Shown: piece after piece, positions 32,547-41,263 of the stretch
Layout of the letters: each line of letters starts with the position of its first letter
How positions within the stretch are numbered: the first letter of the stretch is position 1
From: Streptomyces griseoflavus
GTDB taxonomy: Bacteria > Actinomycetota > Actinomycetes > Streptomycetales > Streptomycetaceae
Assembly: GCF_014649995.1 (NCBI RefSeq)
Contig: NZ_BMUC01000025.1
Location: forward strand, 1,822-65,821
DNA: 64,000 bases
Direction of reading: 5' to 3'
Program-made: the position numbers and the translations under genes
Notes under the pieces: generated by a model
Told to the model about the DNA's origin: nothing
Seen by the model: the letters and a program-made list of their open reading frames with translations, nothing else
The model's database searches: none

Positions 32547-33550
32547 CGCGGCGCTTCACGGCGCTCGCGGCGCTGGCCGCGGTCTGCGCCTGTGTGGAAC
32601 TGGTGGCCGGGCGCGGCATGTCGCCGGGTGTGGTCTGGGACGTCCTCAACGGTGGCGGTGACGCGACGGAACGCCACATCCTGTTCCGGCTGCGCCTGCC
32701 CCGGCTGCTGGTGGCCCTCTGTGCGGGTGCCTGCCTGGCCGTGGCGGGGCTGGTCCTGCAGTCCGCCCTGCGCAATCCCCTGGCCGGGCCGGAGGTGACG
32801 GGCGTGACCCCGGGGGCGGTGCTCGGCGCCGTCACCGCGACGGCCCTGGGGCTCGCCGGGTGGGAATCGCCCCTGGCCGTGGTCCTCGCCGCGTGCGCGG
32901 GCGGGTGTGCCGGGGCGGCGCTGCTGTGGCTGCTCGCCGGCCGCGGGCGCGGTGATCCCGCGCAGACCGCCGTGCACGGGGTGCTGGTGTCGGCGGTGCT
33001 CGGCGGACTCACCGCCATGGTGCTGCTCGTGGAGCCGGGCGAACTCGGCAGCGTGGTCCAGTGGCTGGTGGGCACCACGGAGGGCCGGGTGTGGGAACAC
33101 TGGCATCTGCTGTGGCCGTGGGTGCTCCTGTGGGGAACCGCCGCCTGGCTGCTGGCGGGGCCGCTGACCCTGCTGCGCTGCGGGGACGACATCGCCCTCG
33201 CCGCCGGCCTCTCCGCCCGCCGGGCCCGGACCCTGGCCCTGCTGTGTGCGGTGGCGCTGACGGCGGGCGCGGTGGCCGCCGTCGGGGCGCTGGGCTTCGT
33301 CGGACTGCTCGTTCCGCACCTGGCCGTGGCCGTCTTCGGCGCGGACCTGCGCAGGAGCCTTCCCGGTGCCGCCCTGGCGGGCGCGGTGGTGGTGTGCGGG
33401 GCCGACGCGGCGGCGCAGTCGTCCTCGCGGCTGCTCGCGGCGGTGCTCGACTCGGACCGGCTCACGCTGCCGGTCGGAGCGCTCACCGCCGGTCTCGGCG
33501 CCGCGTTGTTGCTGGTCGTCGTGCGCCGCGCGCCTGACCGTACGTTCTGA
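32543..33550 (+). CDS. FecCD-type metallophore permease
   Basis: 335 residues, multi-spanning. Motifs RLPRLLVALCAGACLAVAGL, ALRNPLAGPEVTGVTPGAVL and GALGFVGLLVPHLAVAVFG define the BtuC/FecCD family. It is the second half of the channel. ATG 32543 overlaps the previous stop by ATGA; a 20-base gap leads to the ATPase gene. Confidence 0.92.
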   Translation: MTRRFTALAALAAVCACVELVAGRGMSPGVVWDVLNGGGDATERHILFRLRLPRLLVALCAGACLAVAGLVLQSALRNPLAGPEVTGVTPGAVLGAVTATALGLAGWESPLAVVLAACAGGCAGAALLWLLAGRGRGDPAQTAVHGVLVSAVLGGLTAMVLLVEPGELGSVVQWLVGTTEGRVWEHWHLLWPWVLLWGTAAWLLAGPLTLLRCGDDIALAAGLSARRARTLALLCAVALTAGAVAAVGALGFVGLLVPHLAVAVFGADLRRSLPGAALAGAVVVCGADAAAQSSSRLLAAVLDSDRLTLPVGALTAGLGAALLLVVVRRAPDRTF

Positions 33551-33570
33551 CGTCGAATCGAGGACAGAGT

Positions 33571-34392
33571 ATGACCGAGTCCGTGGGGATCCACGTCGAG
33601 GGGGTCCACTTCGGTTACCCCGGACGGCCCGTGCTGCGGGGCGTCGACATCACCGTCCGGCCGGGCGAACTGACCGCGCTCATCGGGCTGAACGGCTGCG
33701 GCAAGTCCACCCTGCTGCGGCTGGCCGCGGGGCTGCTGCGACCCGGCGAGGGGCGGGTGCTGCTCGGCGGTGACGACCTCGCCCGGCTCTCCCGGCGCGC
33801 CACGGCGCGAAGGGTGGCGCTGCTGCACCAGTCCGCCCCGGCGGTACCGGGCATGACGGTACGTCACCTCGTCCGTCAGGGACGGTACGCGGCGCGCGGC
33901 CCGCTGGGCATGCTGCGCGAGGGCGATGATCCCGTCGTGCGCCGGGCGTTGAGGGACGTCGGAGTGGAGGGCTGGGCCGACCGTGACGTCGACGCGCTGT
34001 CCGGCGGTGAGCGGCAGCGTGTCCGGCTCGCGATGGCGCTCGCCCAGGACACCCGCGTTCTCCTGCTGGACGAGCCCACCACCTATCTGGACCTGCACCA
34101 CCAGCTCGACGTGCTGCGGACCGTGGTGCGCCTGCGCGAGGAACGCGGGCTCACGGTGGTGATGGTGCTGCACGACCTGGCCCACGCCGCCCGGTTCGCC
34201 GAACGCGTCGTCGCCCTGCGGGACGGACGGGTCGTGGCCGACGGGACACCGCGGGAGGTCGTGACACCCCGCTTGCTGGCGGACGTGCTGAACGTGGCGG
34301 GACGGGTCGGCCGGGACCCCGAGGGCGGCTGGCCGGTGTGTTACCCAGATCACCCTCTTCCAGCTATGGAATATGAAAATCAGATTCATTAA
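33571..34392 (+). CDS. FecE-type ABC transporter ATPase
   Basis: 273 residues. Walker A GLNGCGKST is near residue 35-43, signature LSGGERQR near 138, Walker B VLLLDEPTTYLD near 160, and the H-loop VLHDLAHA near 192. It powers the two FecCD permeases. ATG 33571 follows GAGGACAGAGT. The last codons (reading MEYENQIH before TAA) lie within Zur-like box 2, so the end of the coding region doubles as a regulatory site. Confidence 0.92.
   Translation: MTESVGIHVEGVHFGYPGRPVLRGVDITVRPGELTALIGLNGCGKSTLLRLAAGLLRPGEGRVLLGGDDLARLSRRATARRVALLHQSAPAVPGMTVRHLVRQGRYAARGPLGMLREGDDPVVRRALRDVGVEGWADRDVDALSGGERQRVRLAMALAQDTRVLLLDEPTTYLDLHHQLDVLRTVVRLREERGLTVVMVLHDLAHAARFAERVVALRDGRVVADGTPREVVTPRLLADVLNVAGRVGRDPEGGWPVCYPDHPLPAMEYENQIH
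34373..34389. promoter_or_regulatory. Zur-like box 2
   Basis: ATGAAAATCAGATTCAT is a near-palindrome with perfect ATGAA/TTCAT outer arms. It shares ATGAAAA and TCAT with box 1 at the same spacing. It overlaps the 3' end of the ATPase gene and lies 62 bases before the precursor gene. TATGGA at 34365-34370 could be the -10 of a separate precursor promoter that Zur would occlude. Confidence 0.6.
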
Positions 34393-34450
34393 GGTGAGGG
34401 TCACGGCGCTCGACCGAACGCCGTATCTCCCTTCGGATGATGGAGAGTTC

Positions 34451-34564
34451 ATGGACAACGAGCAGGTCTTCGCACCGATCGCCGACCCGGGTCAGCTGGC
34501 CCACGACTCGGCCTCCCACTCCAACGCCCTCGTCGAGAACCCCTTCGAGGACACCGAGGAGTAA
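34451..34564 (+). CDS. RiPP precursor peptide (candidate metallophore precursor)
   Basis: 37 residues, starting at ATG 34451 with GGAGAG three bases upstream. It begins MDNEQVFAPIADPGQL and ends with an acidic VENPFEDTEE. Between them is AHDSASHSN, with Ser20, Ser22, Ser24, His18 and His23. There is no Cys. Position directly before a leader-binding protein, YcaO and SagB-like genes marks it as the substrate of that modification set. If the three Ser become oxazol(in)es next to the two His, the product would be a nitrogen-rich metal ligand. The acidic end may be a follower or part of the recognition sequence. The core limits are inference. Confidence 0.72.
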   Translation: MDNEQVFAPIADPGQLAHDSASHSNALVENPFEDTEE

Positions 34565-34655
34565 GCAGGGCCTCACCGCCCTCGACCGTGGGCCCGCCCG
34601 ATGCCTTCCGGGCGGGCCCACACCCGTCCCACCCCCCGTCGCCAGGAGGAACACC

Positions 34656-35510
34656 GTGTCCCGCAGCCGTCTCGCACCCGGTGTCGAGCTCGTCACCGTG
34701 CCCGGGCGAGGACTCGCCGTCCGCACCCCGGAAGGGGAGTTCCTGGGCGTCAGGCCCGGAGACGCGGACGAGGAGGCCCTGCTCTCCCTGCTCGCGGGCG
34801 GCGGCACCGCCCCGGCGGACGAGGAACTGAAGCGCGTGCTGCGGGCCTTCGAGGAAGCCGGCTACCTGACGGAGGGACCGCACCGGCCTGCGTGGCCGGC
34901 CGGCCGCCGCGACGTCCGCGTCCTCGGCGACCCGGTGCTGACCGCACCGCTCTGCGCACACCTGGCCGCCCTGGGCGCACGGCCGCGCACGACTCCGGCC
35001 GCGCCCCCGTCCGACGGATCACCGACGCGGATCGAGGACCTGCTCGACGGCGACCCCGGCGCGGTCGTGTGGTGCCTGGACGGGCCCGTGCCGGACGGAC
35101 TGTGGGACGCCGCCGACCGGTTGCCCGAGCACGGCGTCGCATGGCTGCGCTGCCACCGCGAGGGCCGGCAGGCGTACGTCGAACCGGTCGCCGCCGCACC
35201 GGGGGACGTCACGTCGGCGCACGTCCGCTCCCGCCGGCTCGCCGCCACGCCCGCCCACCGCGAACTCGCCGCCTACTGGAGCGGTCCGCGTACCTCCGGC
35301 GCGCCGGCCGGGCTCTCCGTGACCGCCGCCGCGCTGCTCGCGGCGCTGCTCGCGGACGACCTCGGCCGGTGGGCCACCGACGCCCCCGCTCCGGCCGGCC
35401 TCCCGGCGCGGCGGCGCCTGCGACGGGTGGACCTGCGCACCCTGACCGTCACCGAGCACCCCGTCCTCCCGGTACCCCCCGTCGCACCGACACCGAAGAA
35501 GAGCCGATGA
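34656..35510 (+). CDS. TOMM precursor leader-binding protein (RRE/ocin-ThiF-like)
   Basis: 284 residues. The first 75 form a winged-helix RiPP recognition element (RLAPGVELVTVPGRGLAVRT, ELKRVLRAFEEAGYLTE). The rest is a reduced ThiF/E1-like fold (RRDVRVLGDPVLTAPLCAHL) that lacks visible zinc Cys pairs and ATP-site motifs. It should bind the precursor leader and present it to YcaO. GTG 34656 has AGGAGG six bases upstream. It overlaps the hydrolase gene by ATGA. It is shorter than typical cyclodehydratase C proteins. Confidence 0.78.
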   Translation: MSRSRLAPGVELVTVPGRGLAVRTPEGEFLGVRPGDADEEALLSLLAGGGTAPADEELKRVLRAFEEAGYLTEGPHRPAWPAGRRDVRVLGDPVLTAPLCAHLAALGARPRTTPAAPPSDGSPTRIEDLLDGDPGAVVWCLDGPVPDGLWDAADRLPEHGVAWLRCHREGRQAYVEPVAAAPGDVTSAHVRSRRLAATPAHRELAAYWSGPRTSGAPAGLSVTAAALLAALLADDLGRWATDAPAPAGLPARRRLRRVDLRTLTVTEHPVLPVPPVAPTPKKSR

Positions 35511-36988
35511 CGGCGTTCAGCACGACGGTGGGGGAACTCGTCACCGACATCCGGCTCCCGGCCGGTGACGGACCGTTCCCGGCCGTCCTGGTGCGCACCC
35601 CCTACGACCGGACCCGGCACGCCGCCGAGGCGCGTGGCTGGGCCCGCCGCGGATTCGCCGCCGTCGTGCAGGACGTGCGGGGCCGGTTCGCGTCGCCGGG
35701 GGAGTGGCACCCGTACGCGCACGAGGCCGCCGACGGAACGGCGGCCGTCCGCTGGATCCGGCGGCAGCCGTGGAGCGACGGCCGGCTGGTGGCCGTCGGC
35801 GCCTCCTACGCGGCCCACTGCGCCCTCGTCCTCGCCCTCGACGTGCCCGGGGCCGCCCGGCCCGACGCCGTCGTCGCGGCCGTACCGGCCCTCGGCCCGG
35901 CGGAGACGGCGCGCGAGGTGTCCGGAGTGGAACGGCTGCTGTCCCGGGCCGGATGGTGGGCCGCCCACGGCGACCGGCGGGACTCCGACGAACGCGCGCT
36001 GGCCAGGGCCCTCGCCGCCGACCCCGGACTGCTCACCCACCTGCCCCTTGCCGGCCTCCCCGAACGGCTGGGCCGCAGCCTGCCCTCCTGGGCCGGCCTG
36101 TGGCGGCACCACGACCGCGGCCGCCTCGTGGCGCGAGCCGCACGGGCCGGCGTGCCCCTGCTCCTGGCCGGCGGCCACCACGACCACTTCACCGAGGACA
36201 CGGTGGCTCTGTGGCGCGCCTGGGAAGGACCCTCCGCCCGGCTGCTGCTGGGCCCCTGGGGACACTCCCTCACCGCCGCCCCCGGCCCCGACGCCGGCCC
36301 CGCCCACCGGCTGAACCTCGGCGAACTGTACGCGCGCTGGGCCCGCCGCGCCCTGGCCGGCGCACTCGCCCCCGGCCGGCACGGCGCCCAGGCTCTCGGC
36401 GGAGCCGACCTGTGGCTGGCAGCGGGCACCGAGGGCGGACCGCGCCCGGCCGGCATTCGGCCCGTACGCGGTTTCGCGTTCACCGCCGACCCCCGCCGGC
36501 CCGTCCGCTCCGACGACCTGACCGTCCCCGCCGACGGCCCGCCCGACCGCTGCCTGCTGCTCACGCCGCCACTGCCGGAACCGCTCGACGTGGTCGGCCC
36601 CGTGAGCGTGCGCCTGCGGGCCACCGCCCACACCCCGTCCGCGGACTGGGCCGCCCGGCTCGTCGCGCTCACCCCGCGAGGGACCGCCGAGCGGCTGGCC
36701 GTCGGCATCGCCCGACACGCCCAACCGGTCGGCCATCAGTCCGCGTTCACCCTCGGTCTCGGCCGGATCGCCCGCCGGCTGCCGGCCGGCACCCGGCTGC
36801 GCCTGGAGATCGCCGGACACCACTTCCCGGCCCACGCCCGCAACCCCCACACCGGCGACGACCCGGTCACGGCCGACCGGCTGCTCGTCTCCCGGCGGGA
36901 GATCGCCCCGGACGGCGTGACGCTGACCCTGCCCGTCCTCCCCTCCCGCCCCACCCCCGTCGACCCGACCGAGGAGATCCTGCGATGA
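35507..36988 (+). CDS. CocE/NonD family alpha/beta hydrolase
   Basis: 493 residues. FPAVLVRTPYDRTRHA opens the family's alpha/beta fold. The nucleophile elbow is VGASYAAHC (Ser, near residue 104), an Asp follows in GGHHDHF, and a His in LLLGPWGHS. A C-terminal jelly-roll domain (VSVRLRATAHTPSADWAARL, LRLEIAGHHFPAHARNP) is typical of X-Pro dipeptidyl peptidases and cocaine esterase. In this locus it may remove the leader or follower, or hydrolyse an ester/amide of the product. ATG 35507 overlaps the previous stop; the YcaO gene overlaps its end. Confidence 0.85.
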   Translation: MTAFSTTVGELVTDIRLPAGDGPFPAVLVRTPYDRTRHAAEARGWARRGFAAVVQDVRGRFASPGEWHPYAHEAADGTAAVRWIRRQPWSDGRLVAVGASYAAHCALVLALDVPGAARPDAVVAAVPALGPAETAREVSGVERLLSRAGWWAAHGDRRDSDERALARALAADPGLLTHLPLAGLPERLGRSLPSWAGLWRHHDRGRLVARAARAGVPLLLAGGHHDHFTEDTVALWRAWEGPSARLLLGPWGHSLTAAPGPDAGPAHRLNLGELYARWARRALAGALAPGRHGAQALGGADLWLAAGTEGGPRPAGIRPVRGFAFTADPRRPVRSDDLTVPADGPPDRCLLLTPPLPEPLDVVGPVSVRLRATAHTPSADWAARLVALTPRGTAERLAVGIARHAQPVGHQSAFTLGLGRIARRLPAGTRLRLEIAGHHFPAHARNPHTGDDPVTADRLLVSRREIAPDGVTLTLPVLPSRPTPVDPTEEILR

Positions 36989-38364
36989 CGACCCTGCCCC
37001 TGGAAGCCCTCGTCGACCCCCTCTGCGGCATCGTCCGCAAGGTCGAGCCCGTCGAACACCCGGCCGGCGCCCCACCCCGCTACACCGCGCTCACCGCCGA
37101 GATGGCGGACGCCCGCCGGCACGGCCTGTGGCCCGCCGACCGGGTCTCCCTGGGCACCACCTTCGGCGACCCCGGGCAGGCCCGCGTCGCCGTGATAGCC
37201 GAAGGGATCGAGCGGTACTGCGGCAACCGCGTCCCGCCACCCGGCCATCCGGACGCCCCCGTCCGCGCCACCGCCGGCGAACTGACGGGCAAGGGCCTGC
37301 GCCTGTACGGCCCCGGAGACCTGCCCGCCTACGCCGCATGGCAGTACGCCCGCGAGAAGTACCCGTACCGCCCCCTCGGACCCGACACCCCGGCCCTGTG
37401 GACGCCCGGCACCGAACGGCTGCCCGGCGGGACCACCGCCGAGGTCTGGGCGCCCGTGTCGCTCACCCACCTCAACTGGCGCCAGGGCGACCTGCGCGAA
37501 CTGCCCCGCACCCACCACCTGAACTACGCCGGGATCGCCACCGGGCAGGGCCTCGACGACGCCGTCGAGCGCGGCCTGCTGGAGATCGTCGAACGCGACG
37601 CGCTGGAACTGTGGTGGCACCTGGACGGCCCGGCCCGGGGCATCGACCCGGCGAGCGTGCCCGGCCTCGCCGACGACCTGGCCGGCTGCGCACTCGACCT
37701 CCACATCGTCGAGATGCCCTCGGAGTTCGCCCCCTGCATGGCCGCGCTCGTCCACGACCCGCGCCTCGGTCTGTACGCCGCCGGGTTCGCCTGCAAGTAC
37801 GACCCGGCCGAGGCCGCCCGCAAGGCCGTCCTCGAAGCCGTCCACACCTGGGTCTTCACCCAGGGCCTCACCGACGCCGATGGGTGGGTCTTCCAGGCCG
37901 TCGAAGCGGGGCTGCTGGCGCGCGGACTGTACCTGGAGCACCGGGCCGACGGCCGCTACCTCGACGCGTGCGGCGAGCAGTTCGAGCACGTGCGGGACCT
38001 GGGGGCGCACGTGCAGGTGTGGCTGGACGAACGGATGGCGGCCGAGGCCCGGCGTTTCACCGCCCCCGCCCTCGGAACCGTGTCCGTCGACGCGGTCGGG
38101 CCCGGCAGCCGGGAGCGGCTGGAGAGCGCGCTGCGCGCGGGCGGTCACCGTGTCATGACCTTCGACCTCACCACCGAGGACGTGGCAGAGACCTCACTGC
38201 GCGTCGCCCGGGTCCTCGTCTCCGGACTCCTGCCCAACGCCCCCGCCGCCTTCGGCTACTTCGGCTGCCCGCGCCTCGCCGAGGCCGCCGTCGCACGCGG
38301 ATGGCGCACCACCCCGCCGAGCGCGCCGGAGGACTTCACGCTGGCGCCTCCGCCCCACATGTGA
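36985..38364 (+). CDS. YcaO domain enzyme
   Basis: 459 residues. ATP-site signatures of YcaO proteins are visible: RVAVIAEGIERYCGNR near residue 68, LNYAGIATGQGLDDAVERGL, ERDALELWW near 205, and AARKAVLEAVHTW near 275. YcaO enzymes phosphorylate the peptide backbone to make azolines, thioamides or amidines. With no Cys in the precursor, Ser/Thr-derived oxazolines are most likely. The end is proline-rich (APPPHM) but lacks a clean PxPxP tail. ATG 36985 and GTG 38361 overlaps couple it to both neighbours. Confidence 0.9.
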   Translation: MTTLPLEALVDPLCGIVRKVEPVEHPAGAPPRYTALTAEMADARRHGLWPADRVSLGTTFGDPGQARVAVIAEGIERYCGNRVPPPGHPDAPVRATAGELTGKGLRLYGPGDLPAYAAWQYAREKYPYRPLGPDTPALWTPGTERLPGGTTAEVWAPVSLTHLNWRQGDLRELPRTHHLNYAGIATGQGLDDAVERGLLEIVERDALELWWHLDGPARGIDPASVPGLADDLAGCALDLHIVEMPSEFAPCMAALVHDPRLGLYAAGFACKYDPAEAARKAVLEAVHTWVFTQGLTDADGWVFQAVEAGLLARGLYLEHRADGRYLDACGEQFEHVRDLGAHVQVWLDERMAAEARRFTAPALGTVSVDAVGPGSRERLESALRAGGHRVMTFDLTTEDVAETSLRVARVLVSGLLPNAPAAFGYFGCPRLAEAAVARGWRTTPPSAPEDFTLAPPPHM

Positions 38365-39527
38365 GGGCCACGGTGGACACCTTCCGCGAGGACCGCCCGG
38401 CGGACCTCGTCGCCGCTCTCGCCCGCGCCCGCTCCCCGGAGCGTCCGGGCCCCGACACGCCCCCCGGAAGCCCGGTCCGGCCCCGGCCGGGGCCGTCGCT
38501 CCCGATCCCCCAGGCCGGCCCCGCCTCCCTCGACCTGCGGGCCCTGCTCCGCCTGTCCCTGGCGGCCTCGGACGCCTCCGGGCGCCTCAGGCCCGCGCCC
38601 TCGGCGGGCGCCCTGCACCCGGTGGACGCCGAACTCCTCGTGGGCACCGGCTGCTCCCTGCCGCCCGGCCGCTACGGCTACGACCCGCTGCGCCACCGCG
38701 TCCACCACCTGGGCCCGCCCCCCGACGACACACCACCGGGCGTGACGGCCGCACTCGACGTCACCGCACGGCGCACGGTCTCCCACTACGGCCACCGGGC
38801 CTGGCCCCTGCTGCTGCTGGACACCGGGCACGCCGCGGCGGCTCTCGTCCTGGCAGCCCGAGCCCTGGGTACGGGCGAGCCCGAGGCACGGCTGGACGGA
38901 CTCACCGAGAACCCCCTGGCCGTCGTGCGCGTACCACCGCCCGACGCGCGGAACCGGACCCACCGGGCGGACGGCCCCCGCGCCCCGGAACCGTCCGGGG
39001 ACACACCCACCCCGGCCGAACTGCTGACCCGCCGCAGCACCCCACCGCCGCTGCCGGGCGCACCCTCCCACGACGCACTGCGGGCGGTCCTGGCCGCCGC
39101 CGAACGGGCCGCGGCCGACGCCCCGTTGCGCTGGAGCGCCGCGGTCGGCCCGCCACGGGCCGGCCTCGTGGCACCGGCACCCGACGGCACGTCCCTGCGG
39201 CGGTACGCGGCGGGGGAGGCCCGCCCGACGCTCGCCGCCTGGGCCGCGGGCCAGGCGTGGATCGCGGACGCGGGCGCCGTCCTGATCGCCCACGGCTGCC
39301 CCACGGACGCCGACGCCGCACACGTTCGCCGCGCCCACCTGCGGGCCGGCCACGCCGTCCACCTGGCCCACGTCGCCGCCCTGCGCCACGGGCTGGCGGC
39401 CCGGCCCGTCGGCTCCTGGCAGCAGGCGGACCTGGGCGCCGCCCTCGGGGCCCGGCCGGACCGCGACTGGGTCGTCCACGCCCTGGCCCTCGGCACCCGC
39501 CACGCCGACGAGGAGAACCGCACATGA
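38361..39527 (+). CDS. SagB-type FMN-dependent dehydrogenase (nitroreductase fold)
   Basis: 388 residues. RLRPAPSAGALHPVDAELL near residue 75 is the SagB/ThcOx-type FMN-binding segment. The family core repeats twice, with HAAAALVLAARALGTGEPEA in the first half and AHVRRAHLRAGHAVHLAHVA in the second. It would oxidise azolines to azoles. Starting at GTG 38361 it overlaps the YcaO stop; GTG 38373 is also possible. The following ABC transporter gene overlaps by ATGA. Confidence 0.84.
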   Translation: MRATVDTFREDRPADLVAALARARSPERPGPDTPPGSPVRPRPGPSLPIPQAGPASLDLRALLRLSLAASDASGRLRPAPSAGALHPVDAELLVGTGCSLPPGRYGYDPLRHRVHHLGPPPDDTPPGVTAALDVTARRTVSHYGHRAWPLLLLDTGHAAAALVLAARALGTGEPEARLDGLTENPLAVVRVPPPDARNRTHRADGPRAPEPSGDTPTPAELLTRRSTPPPLPGAPSHDALRAVLAAAERAAADAPLRWSAAVGPPRAGLVAPAPDGTSLRRYAAGEARPTLAAWAAGQAWIADAGAVLIAHGCPTDADAAHVRRAHLRAGHAVHLAHVAALRHGLAARPVGSWQQADLGAALGARPDRDWVVHALALGTRHADEENRT

Positions 39528-41263
39528 TCGTCCACCCCGAGCTGCGCCGCGCCGCGGGGAGCGCGCGACGCCCCCTGCTGGCGGCCACCCTCCTGCAGGG
39601 CGCCGTCACCCTCACCCACCTGGCGCAGGCCGCGCTGCTGGCGCTCGGGCTCGCCGGCCTGTCCCGCGGCGACACCGGCCGGCTCCCGTGGCTGCTGGCC
39701 GGGGTGTGCGCCGTCGTCGCCGTGCGCGCGGGACTCGCCGTGTGGCAGCGGCGCACCGCCACCCGTGCGGGGGCCCTGGTCAGGGTGGCCCTGCGGGACG
39801 AACTCCTGGTCCGTCTCGGCCGTTGCGGACCCGCGTACGTCACCACCGCACGGGCCGGAGCCGTCCGCACCACGCTCGTCGACGGGGTGGAGGGCGTCGA
39901 CGCCTACGTCTCCCGCTACCTGCCCCAGCTCCTGGTCACCCTCACCGTGCCGCCCCTGGTCCTGGCCGCCCTGGCCGCGGTCGCGCCGTGGAGCCTTCCC
40001 GGCCTGGTCCCCGCGCTGCTCCTGGCCCTGGCCGGGCCGCGCGCCTGGGACCGGCTCCTCACCACCCGCGGCAAGGAACACTGGGACACCTACGAAGGGC
40101 TGGGCGCCGACTACCTGGAGGCCCTTCAGGGCATGCCCGCCCTGCGCGCCGCCGGCGCCGTCGGACGCACCCGCGCACGGCTGGAGGAGCGCTCCGCCGC
40201 GCTGCACCGGGCGACCGTGGCCAAACTGCGGGTCTCCCTGGCCGACACCGGCATCACCGACCTGGCCGTCCAGGGCGGCACCGCCGCGGCGGCCCTCCTT
40301 GCCTGCTGGTCGGCCTCGACCGGTGCCACCACGGCGACCGGCACCTACCTGACGCTGCTGCTGGCCTCCGAGTGCTTCCGGCCGGTCCGCGACCTGGCCC
40401 GCGAGTGGCACGCCGGGTACCTGGGGGCGTCGGCCGCCGACGGGCTCGCGGCCCTGCGCACGGCCGAGCCGGCGGTCCCCGACTCCGGCACGGTCCCGGC
40501 GCGCCGGCAGGACCCGCCCGAACTGCGCTTCCACGACGTCCGGTTCACCTACGACGGCGCACCGGCCCCCGCCCTCGACGGAGTCTCCTTCACCGCGCGG
40601 CCGGGACGGACGACCGCGATCGTCGGCCCGTCCGGCGCCGGCAAGTCCACGCTGCTGGCCCTGCTCCTGCGCCACCACGACCCCCAGGAGGGCCGGATCA
40701 CCCTCGACGGGCGCCCCACGACCGAGTACGCGCTCGACTCGCTGCGGCAGGGGATCGCCGTCGTCTCCCAGGAGACGTACCTCTTCCACGCCACCGTCGC
40801 CGACAACCTGCGTCTGGCCCGGCCGGACGCCACCGACGACGAACTGACCAGGGCGGCGCGCGTCGCCGGTGTCCATGACGAGATCACCGCCCTCCCCGAC
40901 GGCTACGCCACCGTCCTCGGCGAACGCGGCGCCACCCTCTCCGGCGGCCAGCGTCAGAGGCTCGCGCTCGCCCGGGCCCTGCTGGCCGATGCCCCGGTCC
41001 TCGTCCTCGACGAGGCCACCAGCTCCGTCGACGAACGCCGGGAGGCGGACATCGTCCGGGAGCTGACGAACGCCGCGAGCGGCCGGACGGTCCTGGTGGT
41101 CGCCCACCGGCTCGCAGCCGTCCGGCACGCCGACCGCATCGTCGTCCTCGACCACGGACGGGTGGACGCCGTCGGCGGGCACCCCGACCTGGTCGAGGCC
41201 GGCGGCGTCTACGCCCGGCTCGTCGAGGCCGGCCGCACCCCCACAGGAGAACGCGCCGCATGA
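39524..41263 (+). CDS. Exporter-fold ABC transporter, membrane+ATPase subunit 1
   Basis: 579 residues: six membrane helices in about 1-310 and an ATPase domain after 340, with Walker A GPSGAGKST, signature LSGGQ, Walker B VLVLDEATSSVD and a His switch in VAHRL. It pairs with the next gene as a heterodimer. Such transporters in RiPP loci usually export product, but siderophore importers such as IrtAB and YbtPQ share this fold. ATG 39524 overlaps the dehydrogenase stop. Confidence 0.9.
   Translation: MIVHPELRRAAGSARRPLLAATLLQGAVTLTHLAQAALLALGLAGLSRGDTGRLPWLLAGVCAVVAVRAGLAVWQRRTATRAGALVRVALRDELLVRLGRCGPAYVTTARAGAVRTTLVDGVEGVDAYVSRYLPQLLVTLTVPPLVLAALAAVAPWSLPGLVPALLLALAGPRAWDRLLTTRGKEHWDTYEGLGADYLEALQGMPALRAAGAVGRTRARLEERSAALHRATVAKLRVSLADTGITDLAVQGGTAAAALLACWSASTGATTATGTYLTLLLASECFRPVRDLAREWHAGYLGASAADGLAALRTAEPAVPDSGTVPARRQDPPELRFHDVRFTYDGAPAPALDGVSFTARPGRTTAIVGPSGAGKSTLLALLLRHHDPQEGRITLDGRPTTEYALDSLRQGIAVVSQETYLFHATVADNLRLARPDATDDELTRAARVAGVHDEITALPDGYATVLGERGATLSGGQRQRLALARALLADAPVLVLDEATSSVDERREADIVRELTNAASGRTVLVVAHRLAAVRHADRIVVLDHGRVDAVGGHPDLVEAGGVYARLVEAGRTPTGERAA

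Noticed and set aside
34451-34564. Lanthipeptide or lasso-peptide precursor
   Set aside because: No LanB/C/M, LanKC or lasso cyclase/protease genes are nearby, and the peptide has no Cys. YcaO, SagB-like and leader-binding genes point to azole-type chemistry.
34451-34564. Bottromycin-type cluster
   Set aside because: It has a single YcaO, no radical SAM methyltransferases and a different precursor layout.
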